The notes: generated by a model not told the origin, from the sequence alone. A DNA stretch of 11,047 nt from JBEAOO01 sp041164825 (GCA_041164825.1 JBEAOO010000342.1:1-11047); one strand, 5' to 3'; positions 1 through 6,724 are shown, counted from the first letter of the stretch. Numbers and translations are program-made.

Positions 1-1
1 A

Positions 2-1012
2 GACAGCTGCCACGCCCTGCAAAACCACGGGGTAGACCGTTACCGCCGCCCCAGCCGCAAGAGTCTGGCGCAAGAGCTGTCCGAGCGCAAAGACCGCGAG
101 GCCCATGCCCAGCAGCAGGTCAACGACCTGTGGCGCACCTTGCCCAAGCGCGCCGATCGCGGCGAAGAGGCGCTGGCCACGAAGCGCTTCCCCGAAGAGC
201 CGCAAGAGAACCTGCTGTACTTCATCGAGAAGAACGCGCCGCTGCTGGAGCCGTGGCAGCGCGAGATCGTGCGTATCGTGCGCAAGGTGGCGCAGTACTT
301 CTACCCGCAGCGCCAAACCCAGGTGATGAACGAAGGCTGGGCCACCTTCTGGCACCACAAGCTGCTCAACACCATGTACGACGACGGCCATTTGAGCGAC
401 GGCATGATGATCGAGTGGCTCAAGTCGCACACCAATGTGGTGTACCAGCCGGCCGTCACCCACCGCGCCTACAGCGGCTTCAACCCCTATGCGCTCGGCT
501 TTGCGATGTACACCGACATCCAGCGCATTTGCGAGCGCCCCACCGACGAAGACCGCGCCTGGTTCCCCGACATCGCCAGCGCCGACTGGCTGCCCACGCT
601 GCACCACGCGATGCAGAACTTCAAGGACGAGAGCTTCATCGGCCAGTACCTCAGCCCCAAGCTGATGCGCGACTTCCGCCTCTTTGCCATCGTCGATGAC
701 GACAAAGAAAAAGAGCTGCACGTCTCCGCCATCCACGACGAATCGGGCTACAAGCGCGTGCGCGAAGCGCTCAGCCGCCAGTACGACCTCAGCACCCGCG
801 AGCCCAACATCCAGGTCTGGAACGTCAACCTGCGCGGCGACCGCTCGCTCACCCTGCGCCACACCCGCCACAACAACCGCCCACTGGCCGACAGCGCGCA
901 AGAAGTGCTCAAGCACGTGGGCCGGCTGTGGGGCTTCGGTGTGCACCTGGAGAGCGTAGACAGCCACGGCGCCATCGCCCAGCGCTGGTCGGTGCCGGCA
1001 CCCAGCCCGTGA
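2..1012 (+). CDS. spoVR: SpoVR family protein, C-terminal part (5' end outside window)
   Basis: The frame is open from base 2 and gives about 336 residues ending at TGA 1010-1012. The family is usually about 500 residues, so the N-terminal third is missing at the window edge. The SpoVR/YcgB signature is clear: the stretch NEGWATFWHHKLLNTMYDDG followed by LSDGMMIEWLKSHTNVV, and then NPYALGFAMYTDI. The family is named for a Bacillus protein needed for spore cortex formation. In proteobacteria, which do not sporulate, its members usually sit beside the PrkA-type serine kinase and the YeaH-type protein and are linked to stress or stationary phase; the biochemical role is unknown. The expected partners would lie to the left of base 1 and cannot be seen. 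The last 25 residues are not distinctive. The family call is firm; the function is not. Confidence 0.93.
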   Translation, partial: DSCHALQNHGVDRYRRPSRKSLAQELSERKDREAHAQQQVNDLWRTLPKRADRGEEALATKRFPEEPQENLLYFIEKNAPLLEPWQREIVRIVRKVAQYFYPQRQTQVMNEGWATFWHHKLLNTMYDDGHLSDGMMIEWLKSHTNVVYQPAVTHRAYSGFNPYALGFAMYTDIQRICERPTDEDRAWFPDIASADWLPTLHHAMQNFKDESFIGQYLSPKLMRDFRLFAIVDDDKEKELHVSAIHDESGYKRVREALSRQYDLSTREPNIQVWNVNLRGDRSLTLRHTRHNNRPLADSAQEVLKHVGRLWGFGVHLESVDSHGAIAQRWSVPAPSP

Positions 1013-1130
1013 GCCATCCGACCCGCGCGGGCAGCGCATGCCATGCACGGGGTCTGACGATCGGCGTGAACCGCGGCGCAGCGCCCGACAGGGATTTGCG
1101 CGTCATGACCCCGCTCAAAAAACAGGCAGG

Positions 1131-1136
1131 TACAAT
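1131..1136 (+). promoter_or_regulatory. probable -10 element for the SemiSWEET gene
   Basis: The hexamer TACAAT matches sigma-70 -10 at five of six bases and would start transcription near 1143, leaving a 5' leader of about 15 bases. No good -35 hexamer lies at 16-18 bases upstream. TTGCGC at 1096-1101 is too far away at 29 bases. Support is therefore the -10 and its position only. Confidence 0.4.
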
Positions 1137-1142
1137 GGTTAT

Positions 1143-1152
1143 CCCTTAAGGG
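1143..1152 (+). promoter_or_regulatory. ribosome binding site inside a 10-bp perfect palindrome
   Basis: AAGGG (1148-1152) lies six bases before the ATG at 1159 and is the ribosome binding site that sets this start. It forms the right half of the palindrome CCCTTAAGGG. The palindrome may be chance, a short operator, or a way for two transcripts to pair; nothing else here decides. Confidence 0.5.
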
Positions 1153-1158
1153 TTCACC

Positions 1159-1458
1159 ATGAGTACCGACACCACTGGCTTCTTCGCAGCGTTGCTGACC
1201 ACCGCGTCTTTCGTGCCTCAGGTGTGGCAGAGCTACCGCACGCGCGATTTCAGCGGTATCTCGGTGTGGATGTATTCCATGTTCACCGCCGGCGTCGCGC
1301 TGTGGTTGGCCTACGGCGTGGCCACCGATGCCACCCCGGTGATCGTCGCCAACGCCATCACGCTGGCCCTGGCGCTGAGCATTTTGGTGATGAAACTGCG
1401 CGACGTGGCCGCACGCCGGCGCCAAGCCGCGGCCAGCGCCGGCCGCATGGCGGCCTGA
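1159..1458 (+). CDS. SemiSWEET family sugar transporter (three-helix PQ-loop protein)
   Basis: A 99-residue integral membrane protein with three hydrophobic helices at about residues 8-25, 36-54 and 60-79, which is the size and layout of a bacterial SemiSWEET. The PQ motif is at residues 20-21 in TASFVPQVWQSYRTRDFSGI, and Trp49 (ALWLAYG) and Asn65 (IVANAITLAL) fall where the family places its sugar-binding pocket residues. SemiSWEETs work as dimers in the inner membrane and let small sugars move down their gradient; the substrate of this one cannot be told. The C-terminal tail after residue 80 is Arg/Ala-rich and probably cytoplasmic. The start is supported by AAGGG six bases upstream. It stands alone between the SpoVR gene and the adenosyltransferase gene, 107 bases from the latter, so it is probably its own transcription unit. 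Confidence 0.9.
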   Translation: MSTDTTGFFAALLTTASFVPQVWQSYRTRDFSGISVWMYSMFTAGVALWLAYGVATDATPVIVANAITLALALSILVMKLRDVAARRRQAAASAGRMAA

Positions 1459-1513
1459 GCCCCACGGCCAGCCAACGCGCCAGCGCGCGTCTCCAGGCTT
1501 TCAACCCTGCTGC

Positions 1514-1530
1514 CGTGCCTCCTCGGCACG
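1514..1530 (+). other. short perfect stem-loop upstream of the cobalamin adenosyltransferase gene
   Basis: CGTGCC and GGCACG form a 6-bp stem around a 5-base loop. There is no T-run on either side, so it is not a normal intrinsic terminator. It sits directly before a -10-like TAAACT (1535-1540), where the -35 region of the next gene should be. It could be a weak terminator of the SemiSWEET transcript or an operator; I cannot tell which. Confidence 0.3.
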
Positions 1531-1565
1531 CTCGCTAAACTGCCGGCTCTGACACAGGAGCCCCG

Positions 1566-2174
1566 ATGGCCAACCGACTCACACAAATCGCCACCCGCAC
1601 CGGCGACGACGGCAGCACCGGCCTGGGCGACGGCACCCGCGTGCCCAAAGACCACCTGCGCGTGCAAGCCATGGGCGATGTCGATGAGCTCAACTCCCAC
1701 ATCGGCGTGCTGCTGGCCGAGCCGCTGCCGGCCGACGTGCGCGAGCTGCTGGTGGTGATTCAGCACGAGCTGTTCAACCTGGGCGGCGAGCTCTGCATCC
1801 CCGGCTTCGAGCTGCTGAAACCAGAAGCCGTGCTGCACCTGGACGAGGCGCTGGCCACGCACAACGCCGCCCTGCCCCGCCTGGCTGAATTCATCTTGCC
1901 CGCGGGCACACGCAGCGCCGCGCTGGCCCACGTGTGCCGCACGGTGGCGCGCCGGGCCGAACGGGCGGTGGTGTCGCTGGGCGCCGCCGAGACCGTGCGC
2001 GACGAACCCCGCCAGTACCTCAACCGGCTGTCGGATTTGATGTTTGTGCTCGCCCGCGTGCTCAACCGCGCCAACCTCGACGGGCTGGGTGGCGACGACG
2101 TCTATTGGCGCAGCGAGCGGTTGAAAAAAGGCATCGCCGCAGACGGCGATTCTGCTGAGGCTGGCGGCCGCTGA
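1566..2174 (+). CDS. pduO: PduO-type cob(I)alamin adenosyltransferase
   Basis: A 202-residue protein of the PduO/COG2096 type, which transfers the adenosyl group of ATP to cob(I)alamin to make coenzyme B12. The N-terminal ATP-binding loop is complete (TRTGDDGSTGLGDG, residues 10-23), followed by GDVDELNSHIG (37-47). The helix carrying the conserved Arg/Glu cluster is CRTVARRAER (124-133), and the C-terminal LNRLSDLMFVLARVLNR (152-168) is also as expected. All family landmarks are present and the length is normal. AGGAG at 1556-1560 lies five bases before the ATG. No cobalamin riboswitch is recognisable in the 107 bases upstream. The gene meets the minus-strand gene at 2181 tail to tail, six bases apart. 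Neighbouring genes are not B12 genes, so it probably serves general B12 salvage. Confidence 0.95.
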   Translation: MANRLTQIATRTGDDGSTGLGDGTRVPKDHLRVQAMGDVDELNSHIGVLLAEPLPADVRELLVVIQHELFNLGGELCIPGFELLKPEAVLHLDEALATHNAALPRLAEFILPAGTRSAALAHVCRTVARRAERAVVSLGAAETVRDEPRQYLNRLSDLMFVLARVLNRANLDGLGGDDVYWRSERLKKGIAADGDSAEAGGR

Positions 2175-2180
2175 AGCCTC

Positions 2181-2495
2181 TCAGGCCGCGCGCACCGCCA
2201 TCACCAGCAAATCGACCCGCACAGCGGGCCGGCCCATCACAGCGCAAGCCGCGCGACCGTAAGCCGAGCGCCACGCCGAGTCCTCGAAACCCGACGGGCC
2301 CACCTCCTGCGCCACGGCCACGAGCTTGTCGGCCGTCAGCAGCTTGCCGCTGGCGCGCAGCGGCGTGCAGTCCAGCCGCACAAACTCATCGTGGAGCCAG
2401 CGCCGAGCGGCATCGGCCGCCGGCAGGTCCCCCGCGTCCACCGGGATGTCCAGGCTGCGTTGGGCATCAAAAACAACGGTCACTTCATGGCGCAT
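2181..2495 (-). CDS. hypothetical protein, 104 residues, downstream of aroG
   Basis: I do not recognise this family. The protein starts MRHEVTVVFDAQRSLDIPV, has a central stretch with an aromatic and acidic pattern (ARRWLHDEFVRLDCTPL), then LLTADKLVAVAQEVG, and ends with a hydrophobic RVDLLVMAVRAA. There is no signal peptide or transmembrane helix, so it should be cytosolic. I chose the ATG at 2495 because AGGTGAG lies just upstream on the minus strand; the longer reading up to 2561 adds 22 low-complexity residues with no ribosome binding site. It follows aroG on the same strand with about 100 bases between. It may be co-transcribed with aroG and so share the aromatic attenuator, but an inverted repeat lies between them. 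Confidence 0.7.
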   Translation of the reverse strand: MRHEVTVVFDAQRSLDIPVDAGDLPAADAARRWLHDEFVRLDCTPLRASGKLLTADKLVAVAQEVGPSGFEDSAWRSAYGRAACAVMGRPAVRVDLLVMAVRAA

Positions 2496-2537
2496 GGGGC
2501 TCACCTGGCGGCTGTGGGGATCAGGGCGTGATTGTGA

Positions 2538-2592
2538 CGCGGGCACCGCGGCCCGCGCCATCCCTGTCAGCCCTGCCCCAGGTGAGCGGGGC
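2538..2592 (-). other. two GC-rich inverted repeats between aroG and the downstream gene
   Basis: CGCGGGC (2538-2544) pairs with GCCCGCG (2551-2557), and GCCCC (2575-2579) pairs with GGGGC (2588-2592). Both lie in the aroG downstream spacer. Neither is followed by a T-run on the minus strand, so they may slow or partly stop transcription, or protect the aroG mRNA 3' end, rather than act as full intrinsic terminators. Confidence 0.3.
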
Positions 2593-2595
2593 CCA

Positions 2596-3714
2596 TCAGC
2601 CGCGGCGAGCTTTCACCGCATCGCTCAGCACCTGCAGCACCTGGGCCGAGTCGTCCCAGTCGATGCAGGCGTCGGTGATGCTTTGGCCGTAGACCAGTTT
2701 GGTCTGGTCGTCCTTGCCCGGGGTGAACTTTTGGGCGCCGCCCACCAGGTGGCTTTCCACCATCACGCCGAAAATACGCTTGCTGCCACCGCGCATTTGC
2801 GCCGCCACATCCGCCGCCACCTCGATCTGCTTTTGGTGCTGTTTGCTGCTGTTGGCGTGCGAGCAATCGACCATCAGCGAGCCGTGCAACTTGGCGGCCA
2901 CCAGCTCGTTGCAGGCGGCTTCCACGTGCGCTGCGTCGTAGTTGGGCGTTTTGCCGCCGCGCAAAATCACGTGGCAATCCGGGTTGCCCTTGGTCTCAAC
3001 GATGGCGACCTGGCCGTTTTTGTGCACCGACAAGAAGTGGTGAGGGCGCGCGGCCGCCTGGATCGCGTCGGTGGCGATGCGGATGTTGCCGTCGGTGCCA
3101 TTCTTGAAACCGATCGGTGCCGACAGGCCAGACGACAACTCACGGTGCACCTGGCTCTCGGTGGTGCGCGCGCCAATCGCGCCCCAGCTGATCAGGTCGC
3201 CAATGTATTGCGGCGAGATCACGTCCAGAAACTCGCTGCCGGCCGGCACGCCCAGGCGGTTGATCTCCAGCAGCAGCTGGCGGGCGATGCGCAGGCCTTC
3301 GTCGATGCGGTAGCTCTCGTCCAGGTACGGGTCGTTGATCAGGCCCTTCCAGCCCACCGTGGTGCGCGGCTTCTCGAAGTACACGCGCATCACGATTTCC
3401 AGCGTGCCCTTGTACTGCTCGCGCAGCACCTTCAGGCGCTTGGCGTACTCGATGGCGGCGTCCGGGTCGTGGATAGAGCAGGGGCCAATCACCACCAGCA
3501 AGCGGTCGTCCTCGCCGTGCATGATCTGGCGCACCGCGTGGCGGGTCTGGCTGATCAGCGCTTCCGCCGCCGTGCCGGCGATCGGGAAAAAGCGAATCAG
3601 GTGTTCGGGGGGCGGCAACGGGATCACGTTCTGGATCCGTTGGTCGTCGATCTGGCTGGTCTTTTCGGTCTGCGCATACCAACCCTCGATGCTGTTGCCG
3701 GACTTCGAATTCAT
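2596..3714 (-). CDS. aroG: 3-deoxy-7-phosphoheptulonate (DAHP) synthase, AroG type
   Basis: DAHP synthase condenses phosphoenolpyruvate with erythrose 4-phosphate, the first step of the shikimate pathway to Phe, Tyr and Trp. The protein is class I (AroFGH type), 372 residues from the second ATG. Metal and substrate residues are all present: Cys79 in GPCSIHD, Lys115 in YFEKPRTTVGWKGL, the ARTTESQVHRE block, His286 in DCSHANS, Glu320 in MVESH and Asp348 in SITDACI. The pattern around the feedback site (ISPQYIGDL, GLSAPIGF, FLSVHK) resembles the Phe-sensitive AroG isozyme more than AroF, by memory of the E. coli proteins. GAGGAG is eight bases before the ATG at 3714 but only two before the ATG at 3720, so I prefer 3714; the difference is two residues. 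Expression is probably controlled by the attenuator at 3794-3933. Confidence 0.97.
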   Translation of the reverse strand: MNSKSGNSIEGWYAQTEKTSQIDDQRIQNVIPLPPPEHLIRFFPIAGTAAEALISQTRHAVRQIMHGEDDRLLVVIGPCSIHDPDAAIEYAKRLKVLREQYKGTLEIVMRVYFEKPRTTVGWKGLINDPYLDESYRIDEGLRIARQLLLEINRLGVPAGSEFLDVISPQYIGDLISWGAIGARTTESQVHRELSSGLSAPIGFKNGTDGNIRIATDAIQAAARPHHFLSVHKNGQVAIVETKGNPDCHVILRGGKTPNYDAAHVEAACNELVAAKLHGSLMVDCSHANSSKQHQKQIEVAADVAAQMRGGSKRIFGVMVESHLVGGAQKFTPGKDDQTKLVYGQSITDACIDWDDSAQVLQVLSDAVKARRG

Positions 3715-3793
3715 GGTCATGTCTCCTCAAGGTGTTTGTGGACAGGTGGGTGCGCGCTGCTCAACCGACATCGAGACCAAGCAGGTCCGGACG

Positions 3794-3824
3794 AAAAAAA
3801 ACCGCCGAGGGTGAGCTCGGCGGT
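3794..3824 (-). terminator. intrinsic terminator in the aroG leader (attenuator)
   Basis: On the minus strand ACCGCCGAG (3824-3816), a six-base loop and CTCGGCGGT (3809-3801) form a perfect 9-bp stem, followed at once by a run of T down to 3794 (eight T counting the last stem base). This is a complete rho-independent terminator. It points toward aroG and lies about 75 bases before the aroG ribosome binding site, not at the end of any gene, so it acts as a conditional stop inside the leader. Confidence 0.9.
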
Positions 3825-3886
3825 GTTCGGAGATTCAGTGCGCTTGTCGTTTCGCTTACGAATTCGCCTCTCCGGCCGCCGAGCGG
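3816..3886 (-). promoter_or_regulatory. antiterminator pairing of the aroG attenuator
   Basis: CTCGGCGG at 3883-3876 (minus strand, inside leader codons 17-20) is the perfect complement of CCGCCGAG at 3823-3816, the 5' arm of the terminator. Pairing of these two would destroy the terminator. The same upstream segment can instead fold locally as CCGC-TCG-GCGG (3886-3876). A third pairing, CGTTTCGCT (3930-3922) with AGCGAAACG (3856-3848), 9 bp, joins the start of the leader ORF to the bases at its stop codon. These mutually exclusive foldings are what a translation-coupled attenuator needs. Folding energies were not computed. Confidence 0.8.
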
Positions 3887-3933
3887 TGCGAGAACCAAAA
3901 GTACGCAAAATAAAAGCGAGGAGCGAAACGCAT
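3856..3933 (-). CDS. aromatic amino acid leader peptide of aroG (25 residues)
   Basis: A 25-codon ORF (ATG at 3933, TAA at 3858-3856) that starts MRFAPR, continues FYFAYFWF at residues 7-14 and ends SHRSAAGEANS. Five Phe, two Tyr and one Trp in 25 residues, with seven of eight consecutive residues aromatic, cannot reasonably be chance just upstream of a DAHP synthase. It should act as a sensor: scarce charged Phe/Tyr/Trp tRNA stalls the ribosome in codons 7-14, frees the segment at 3883-3876, and lets the antiterminator form so that aroG is read. Stalling at codons 7-12 leaves that segment outside a normal ribosome footprint, while codons 13-14 may mask it, so Phe and Tyr may count more than Trp (inference). 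No Shine-Dalgarno sequence is visible; see the promoter. Confidence 0.88.
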   Translation of the reverse strand: MRFAPRFYFAYFWFSHRSAAGEANS

Positions 3934-3940
3934 GAGGGTC

Positions 3941-3971
3941 AATGTACCACGCACCCCTTGGCGCGGGTCAA
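3941..3971 (-). promoter_or_regulatory. promoter of the aroG leader transcript
   Basis: On the minus strand TTGACC (3971-3966) and TACATT (3946-3941) form -35 and -10 elements with a 19-base spacer, longer than the ideal 17. The usual distance from -10 puts the first transcribed base at about 3934-3933, which is the A of the leader-peptide ATG or the base before it. The leader peptide would then be translated from a leaderless mRNA, which fits the lack of a ribosome binding site. Confidence 0.6.
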
Positions 3972-4004
3972 GCGCTTTTGCGAGCCGCAGTGTGGCGCGG
4001 GGGC

Positions 4005-4020
4005 ACAGCGCTTGCGCTGT
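4005..4020. repeat. 16-bp near-perfect palindrome upstream of the aroG promoter
   Basis: ACAGCGC and GCGCTGT flank a two-base centre between the end of the TIR pseudogene and the aroG -35 element. There is no T-run, so it is a poor terminator. It could be an operator for aroG about 35 bases before its -35, or the decayed terminator of the TIR gene. Confidence 0.3.
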
Positions 4021-4030
4021 CATGCGCGTG

Positions 4031-5078
4031 TCAGGCCGGTGGGCGACGCAATTGCAGCTTGAGCGTGCGGCCGTCGCGGTCCGACGTGCAGCTGCCCGAG
4101 ATGGCCGCCGGCGCCGTGGCCACCTGCAGGTTCTCGCAGCGCAACCGCTCGGCCACCACGTCTCCTTGCATCACCCGGCAGTCCATCTCGATGCTGGCAA
4201 AAAAGCCCGGCTTGGCGTCACAGGCCCAGCGGCTGAAGTCGGCCTGGATGGCGTCCACCGCATAGCGCCGCTCGCCATCCACATCGGCCTGGCGCTGAAA
4301 GTCGTGCGGCGCGCCAGCATCGGAAAACCACAGCCCACTCACGTCCGGCGTGTCGGCATTGCAGGCACGCACCAACAGCTCCGTCAGCACCACCACCACC
4401 GCGCCCAGGCCCAAACCCAGCATCATCAGGCGCCGCGCCCACTTGCTGGCCTCGGCGCCCACGCGGCTGGCGAGTTCGGCCACGGCGGGCGGCAGGTTGG
4501 AGGCGCGCGTGGTGGCGTCAACAGACCCCGGAGCGGCACCGGGCGCCGACGCGGCGGCGTCGGCCGAAACACGCGCGCCCAGCGCGGCAGGGTCAGGCGC
4601 GGGCACTGCAACAACTGCGGCCGGCTCCGGCAACACCCGCCGCAGCGTGTCGATCAAGCGTGCCACGTCCTGAGACCAACTCGCGTCCGACAGCGTCACC
4701 GCCTGCCGCCGGCACAGCGGCTTCAGGTCGTCCGGCAGCTCGGCCTCGGTGGGCATGGGGGCCGCCGCCAACAACACCGGAATCACGCGCCAGCGCCGAA
4801 GCGATCTCGCGCCGCACCCAGTCGCCGGGTTCATCCAAGCGGCGCCCACCATCGCCCGGCGTGTGCAACCAGTCCTTGCCGATCAGCACCAGCAGCACCG
4901 CGCTGGCGCTCAAGGCACCGTGCAGCACCTCGGTGAAATCGGCACCCGGCTCGATGTCGTCGATGTCGCGAAAAATGCGGTCGGCGCCAAACTCGCGCGC
5001 CAAGGCATCGCCCAAGCGGCCCGCCGCAAACGGCAGGTCGCTGCGCCGGTAGCTGATGAAGATGCCAGTGGCTGCCAT
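4031..5078 (-). pseudogene. TIR-domain membrane protein, broken by a frameshift
   Basis: Two overlapping minus-strand frames together encode one TIR protein. From ATG 5078 (GGGGAGG just upstream) come GIFISYRRSDLPFAAGRLGD, then RIFRDIDDIEPGADF and WVRREIASALA, where Glu91 in WVRREI aligns with the NAD-cleaving glutamate of SARM1-type TIR domains. The reading is then lost. The rest of the domain, VIPVLLAAAPMPTEAELP then DDLKPLCRRQAV and SWSQDVARLIDTLRRVLP, continues in another frame from 4786 to the stop at 4031. The family normally has about three or four residues between ALA and VIP that are missing here, so a small deletion (8 or 11 bases) or a one-base insertion between about 4787 and 4800 explains it. 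After the domain come an Ala/Pro-rich linker, one transmembrane helix (4367-4432) and an outer domain of about 110 residues with five Cys, which I do not recognise. It sits between tldD and aroG. A sequencing error is possible. Confidence 0.85.
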
Positions 5079-5147
5079 GGGCCTCCCCGCTGCGTGCCGT
5101 CCATGCACCATGCGTGGGCGCGGCTGCTGCGGGTCAGCTTAGGCCAA

Positions 5148-5195
5148 GTGGGCCGGCGCGGCCCATCCCCATGAAGTGCAGTGGCGGGTCACTGC
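5148..5195 (-). other. two adjacent hairpins downstream of tldD
   Basis: TGGGCCG (5149-5155) pairs with CGGCCCA (5159-5165) around a three-base loop, and GCAGTG (5178-5183) pairs with CACTGC (5190-5195). They fill the spacer between the tldD stop and the TIR gene start. Neither has a good T-run on the minus strand. They may end or stabilise the tldD mRNA; evidence is weak. Confidence 0.3.
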
Positions 5196-5212
5196 GTGGC
5201 CCTGAGTGCGGA

Positions 5213-6685
5213 TCAGGCGGTGCCGCCCACCGTCAGCCCGTCAATGCGCAGCGTCGGCTGGCCCACACCCACAGGCACGCTTTGGCCCTCTTTGCCGCAC
5301 ACGCCCACACCCGTGTCCAAGCGCATGTCGTTGCCGATCATGCTGACGCGGGTGAGCGCATCGGGGCCGTTGCCGATGATGGTCGCGCCCTTCACCGGGT
5401 ACTGGATCTTGCCGTTTTCCACCCAAAAGGCTTCCGAGGCCGAGAACACGAACTTGCCGCTGGTGATGTCGACCTGCCCACCGCCAAAGTTGGTGGCGTA
5501 GATGCCCTTTTTCAGCCCGGCAATGATCTCTTCCTTGGTCTTGTCGCCACCCAGCATGTAGGTGTTGGTCATGCGCGGCATGGGCACGGCGGCGTAGCTC
5601 TCGCGGCGGCCGTTGCCCGTGGGCGCCACGCCCATCAGGCGCGCGTTCATGCTGTCCTGGATGTAGCCCTTCAAGATGCCGTCTTCGATCAGCACATTGC
5701 GCTGGCTGGCGTGGCCCTCGTCGTCCACGTTGAGCGAGCCGCGGCGGTCGGGCAGCGTGCCGTCGTCGAGCACCGTCACGCCCTTGGCCGCCACGCGCTG
5801 GCCAATGCGGCCGGCAAATGCGCTCGACCCCTTGCGGTTGAAGTCGCCTTCCAGCCCGTGGCCAATGGCCTCGTGCAGCAGCACGCCGGGCCAGCCCGGG
5901 CCCAGCACCACGCTCATCACACCGGCCTTGGCCGGGCGCGAATCGAGGTTGGTGAGCGCGGCGTTGACGGCCGCATTCACATACTCCTCGATCACATCGT
6001 CCTGGAAATAGCCCAGGCCAAAACGGCCACCGCCGCCGCCCGAGCCCACCTCGCGGCGCACCTCGCCGGCCACGGTCTGCTCGGCAATCACCGTGACCGA
6101 CAAGCGCACCAGCGGGCGCACATCGGCGGCCAGCGTGCCATCGGCGCGCACCACCATCACCACGTCGTATTCAGCGGCCACGCCGGCCATCACCTGCTTG
6201 ATGCGCGGGTCCTTGGCGCGGGCGAGCTTTTCCACCTTCTCGAGCAGCGCCACCTTTTTCGTGCTGTCGAGCGTGGCAATCGGGTCCATGGGCGCGTAGA
6301 GCACGCGGCTGCGCGCCACCTTGGGTGCTTTCACCTTCACTTTGCGGTCTTGGCCCGCCGCGGCAATGGTGCGCACGGTGTGGGCGGCGTCGAGCAAAGC
6401 GGCTTCCGAGATGTCGTCGGAGTAGGCAAAGGCTGTTTTTTCGCCCGCCACCGCACGCACGCCCACGCCCTGGTCAATGCCAAAGCTGCCGCTCTTCACA
6501 ATGCCCTCTTCCAGGCTCCAGCCTTCGCTGCGCGTGTACTGGAAATAGAGGTCGGCGTCGTCGATGCGGTGCGTGGCAATGGCCGCCAGCGCGCGCGACA
6601 GCGTGGCGTCGGTCAGGCCAAAGGGCTCCAGCAGCAGCGAGCGGGCAATGGCCAGGCGTTCGAGGGTGGGTTCGCGCGAAATCAT
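5213..6685 (-). CDS. tldD: metalloprotease TldD
   Basis: A 490-residue TldD, the usual length. TldD and its partner TldE (PmbA) form a zinc protease that unfolds and degrades small peptides; in E. coli the pair matures microcin B17 and degrades the CcdA antitoxin. The zinc motif is intact: HEAIGH at residues 271-276 within GVLLHEAIGHGLEGDF, and the third ligand Cys463 in GVCGKEG. A Gly-rich strand-loop (GSGGGGGRFGLGY, 214-226) and the C-terminal VGGTA are typical. AAGGA at 6697-6693 lies seven bases before the ATG, and a -10-like TACAAT is at 6724-6719, so it can be transcribed from its own promoter as well as from rsmI 93 bases upstream. The partner gene is not in the window. Confidence 0.97.
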   Translation of the reverse strand: MISREPTLERLAIARSLLLEPFGLTDATLSRALAAIATHRIDDADLYFQYTRSEGWSLEEGIVKSGSFGIDQGVGVRAVAGEKTAFAYSDDISEAALLDAAHTVRTIAAAGQDRKVKVKAPKVARSRVLYAPMDPIATLDSTKKVALLEKVEKLARAKDPRIKQVMAGVAAEYDVVMVVRADGTLAADVRPLVRLSVTVIAEQTVAGEVRREVGSGGGGGRFGLGYFQDDVIEEYVNAAVNAALTNLDSRPAKAGVMSVVLGPGWPGVLLHEAIGHGLEGDFNRKGSSAFAGRIGQRVAAKGVTVLDDGTLPDRRGSLNVDDEGHASQRNVLIEDGILKGYIQDSMNARLMGVAPTGNGRRESYAAVPMPRMTNTYMLGGDKTKEEIIAGLKKGIYATNFGGGQVDITSGKFVFSASEAFWVENGKIQYPVKGATIIGNGPDALTRVSMIGNDMRLDTGVGVCGKEGQSVPVGVGQPTLRIDGLTVGGTA

Positions 6686-6718
6686 GGGCCTGTCCTTGCA
6701 GAGTGCAGAGTGAAATTC

Positions 6719-6724
6719 ATTGTA
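6719..6724 (-). promoter_or_regulatory. probable -10 element for tldD
   Basis: TACAAT on the minus strand lies in the 93-base gap between rsmI and tldD and would give a 5' leader of about 25 bases with a well-placed AAGGA. The -35 position holds only GC-rich sequence (CGGCAC), so strength is uncertain. Confidence 0.4.

Noticed and set aside
1459..1565. Cobalamin riboswitch upstream of the adenosyltransferase gene
   Set aside because: The gap is only 107 bases, shorter than a full cobalamin riboswitch, and I see no B12-box-like conserved segment, only a 6-bp hairpin.
2326..4062. Long + strand ORF of 578 codons over aroG
   Set aside because: It is the shadow of aroG and its leader on the opposite strand; its translation is rich in His, Ala and Arg without any known pattern, while the minus strand encodes a complete DAHP synthase.
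4780..4805. Programmed ribosomal frameshift in the TIR gene
   Set aside because: No slippery heptamer is present, and residues normally found in the domain are missing at the junction, which fits a deletion better than recoding.
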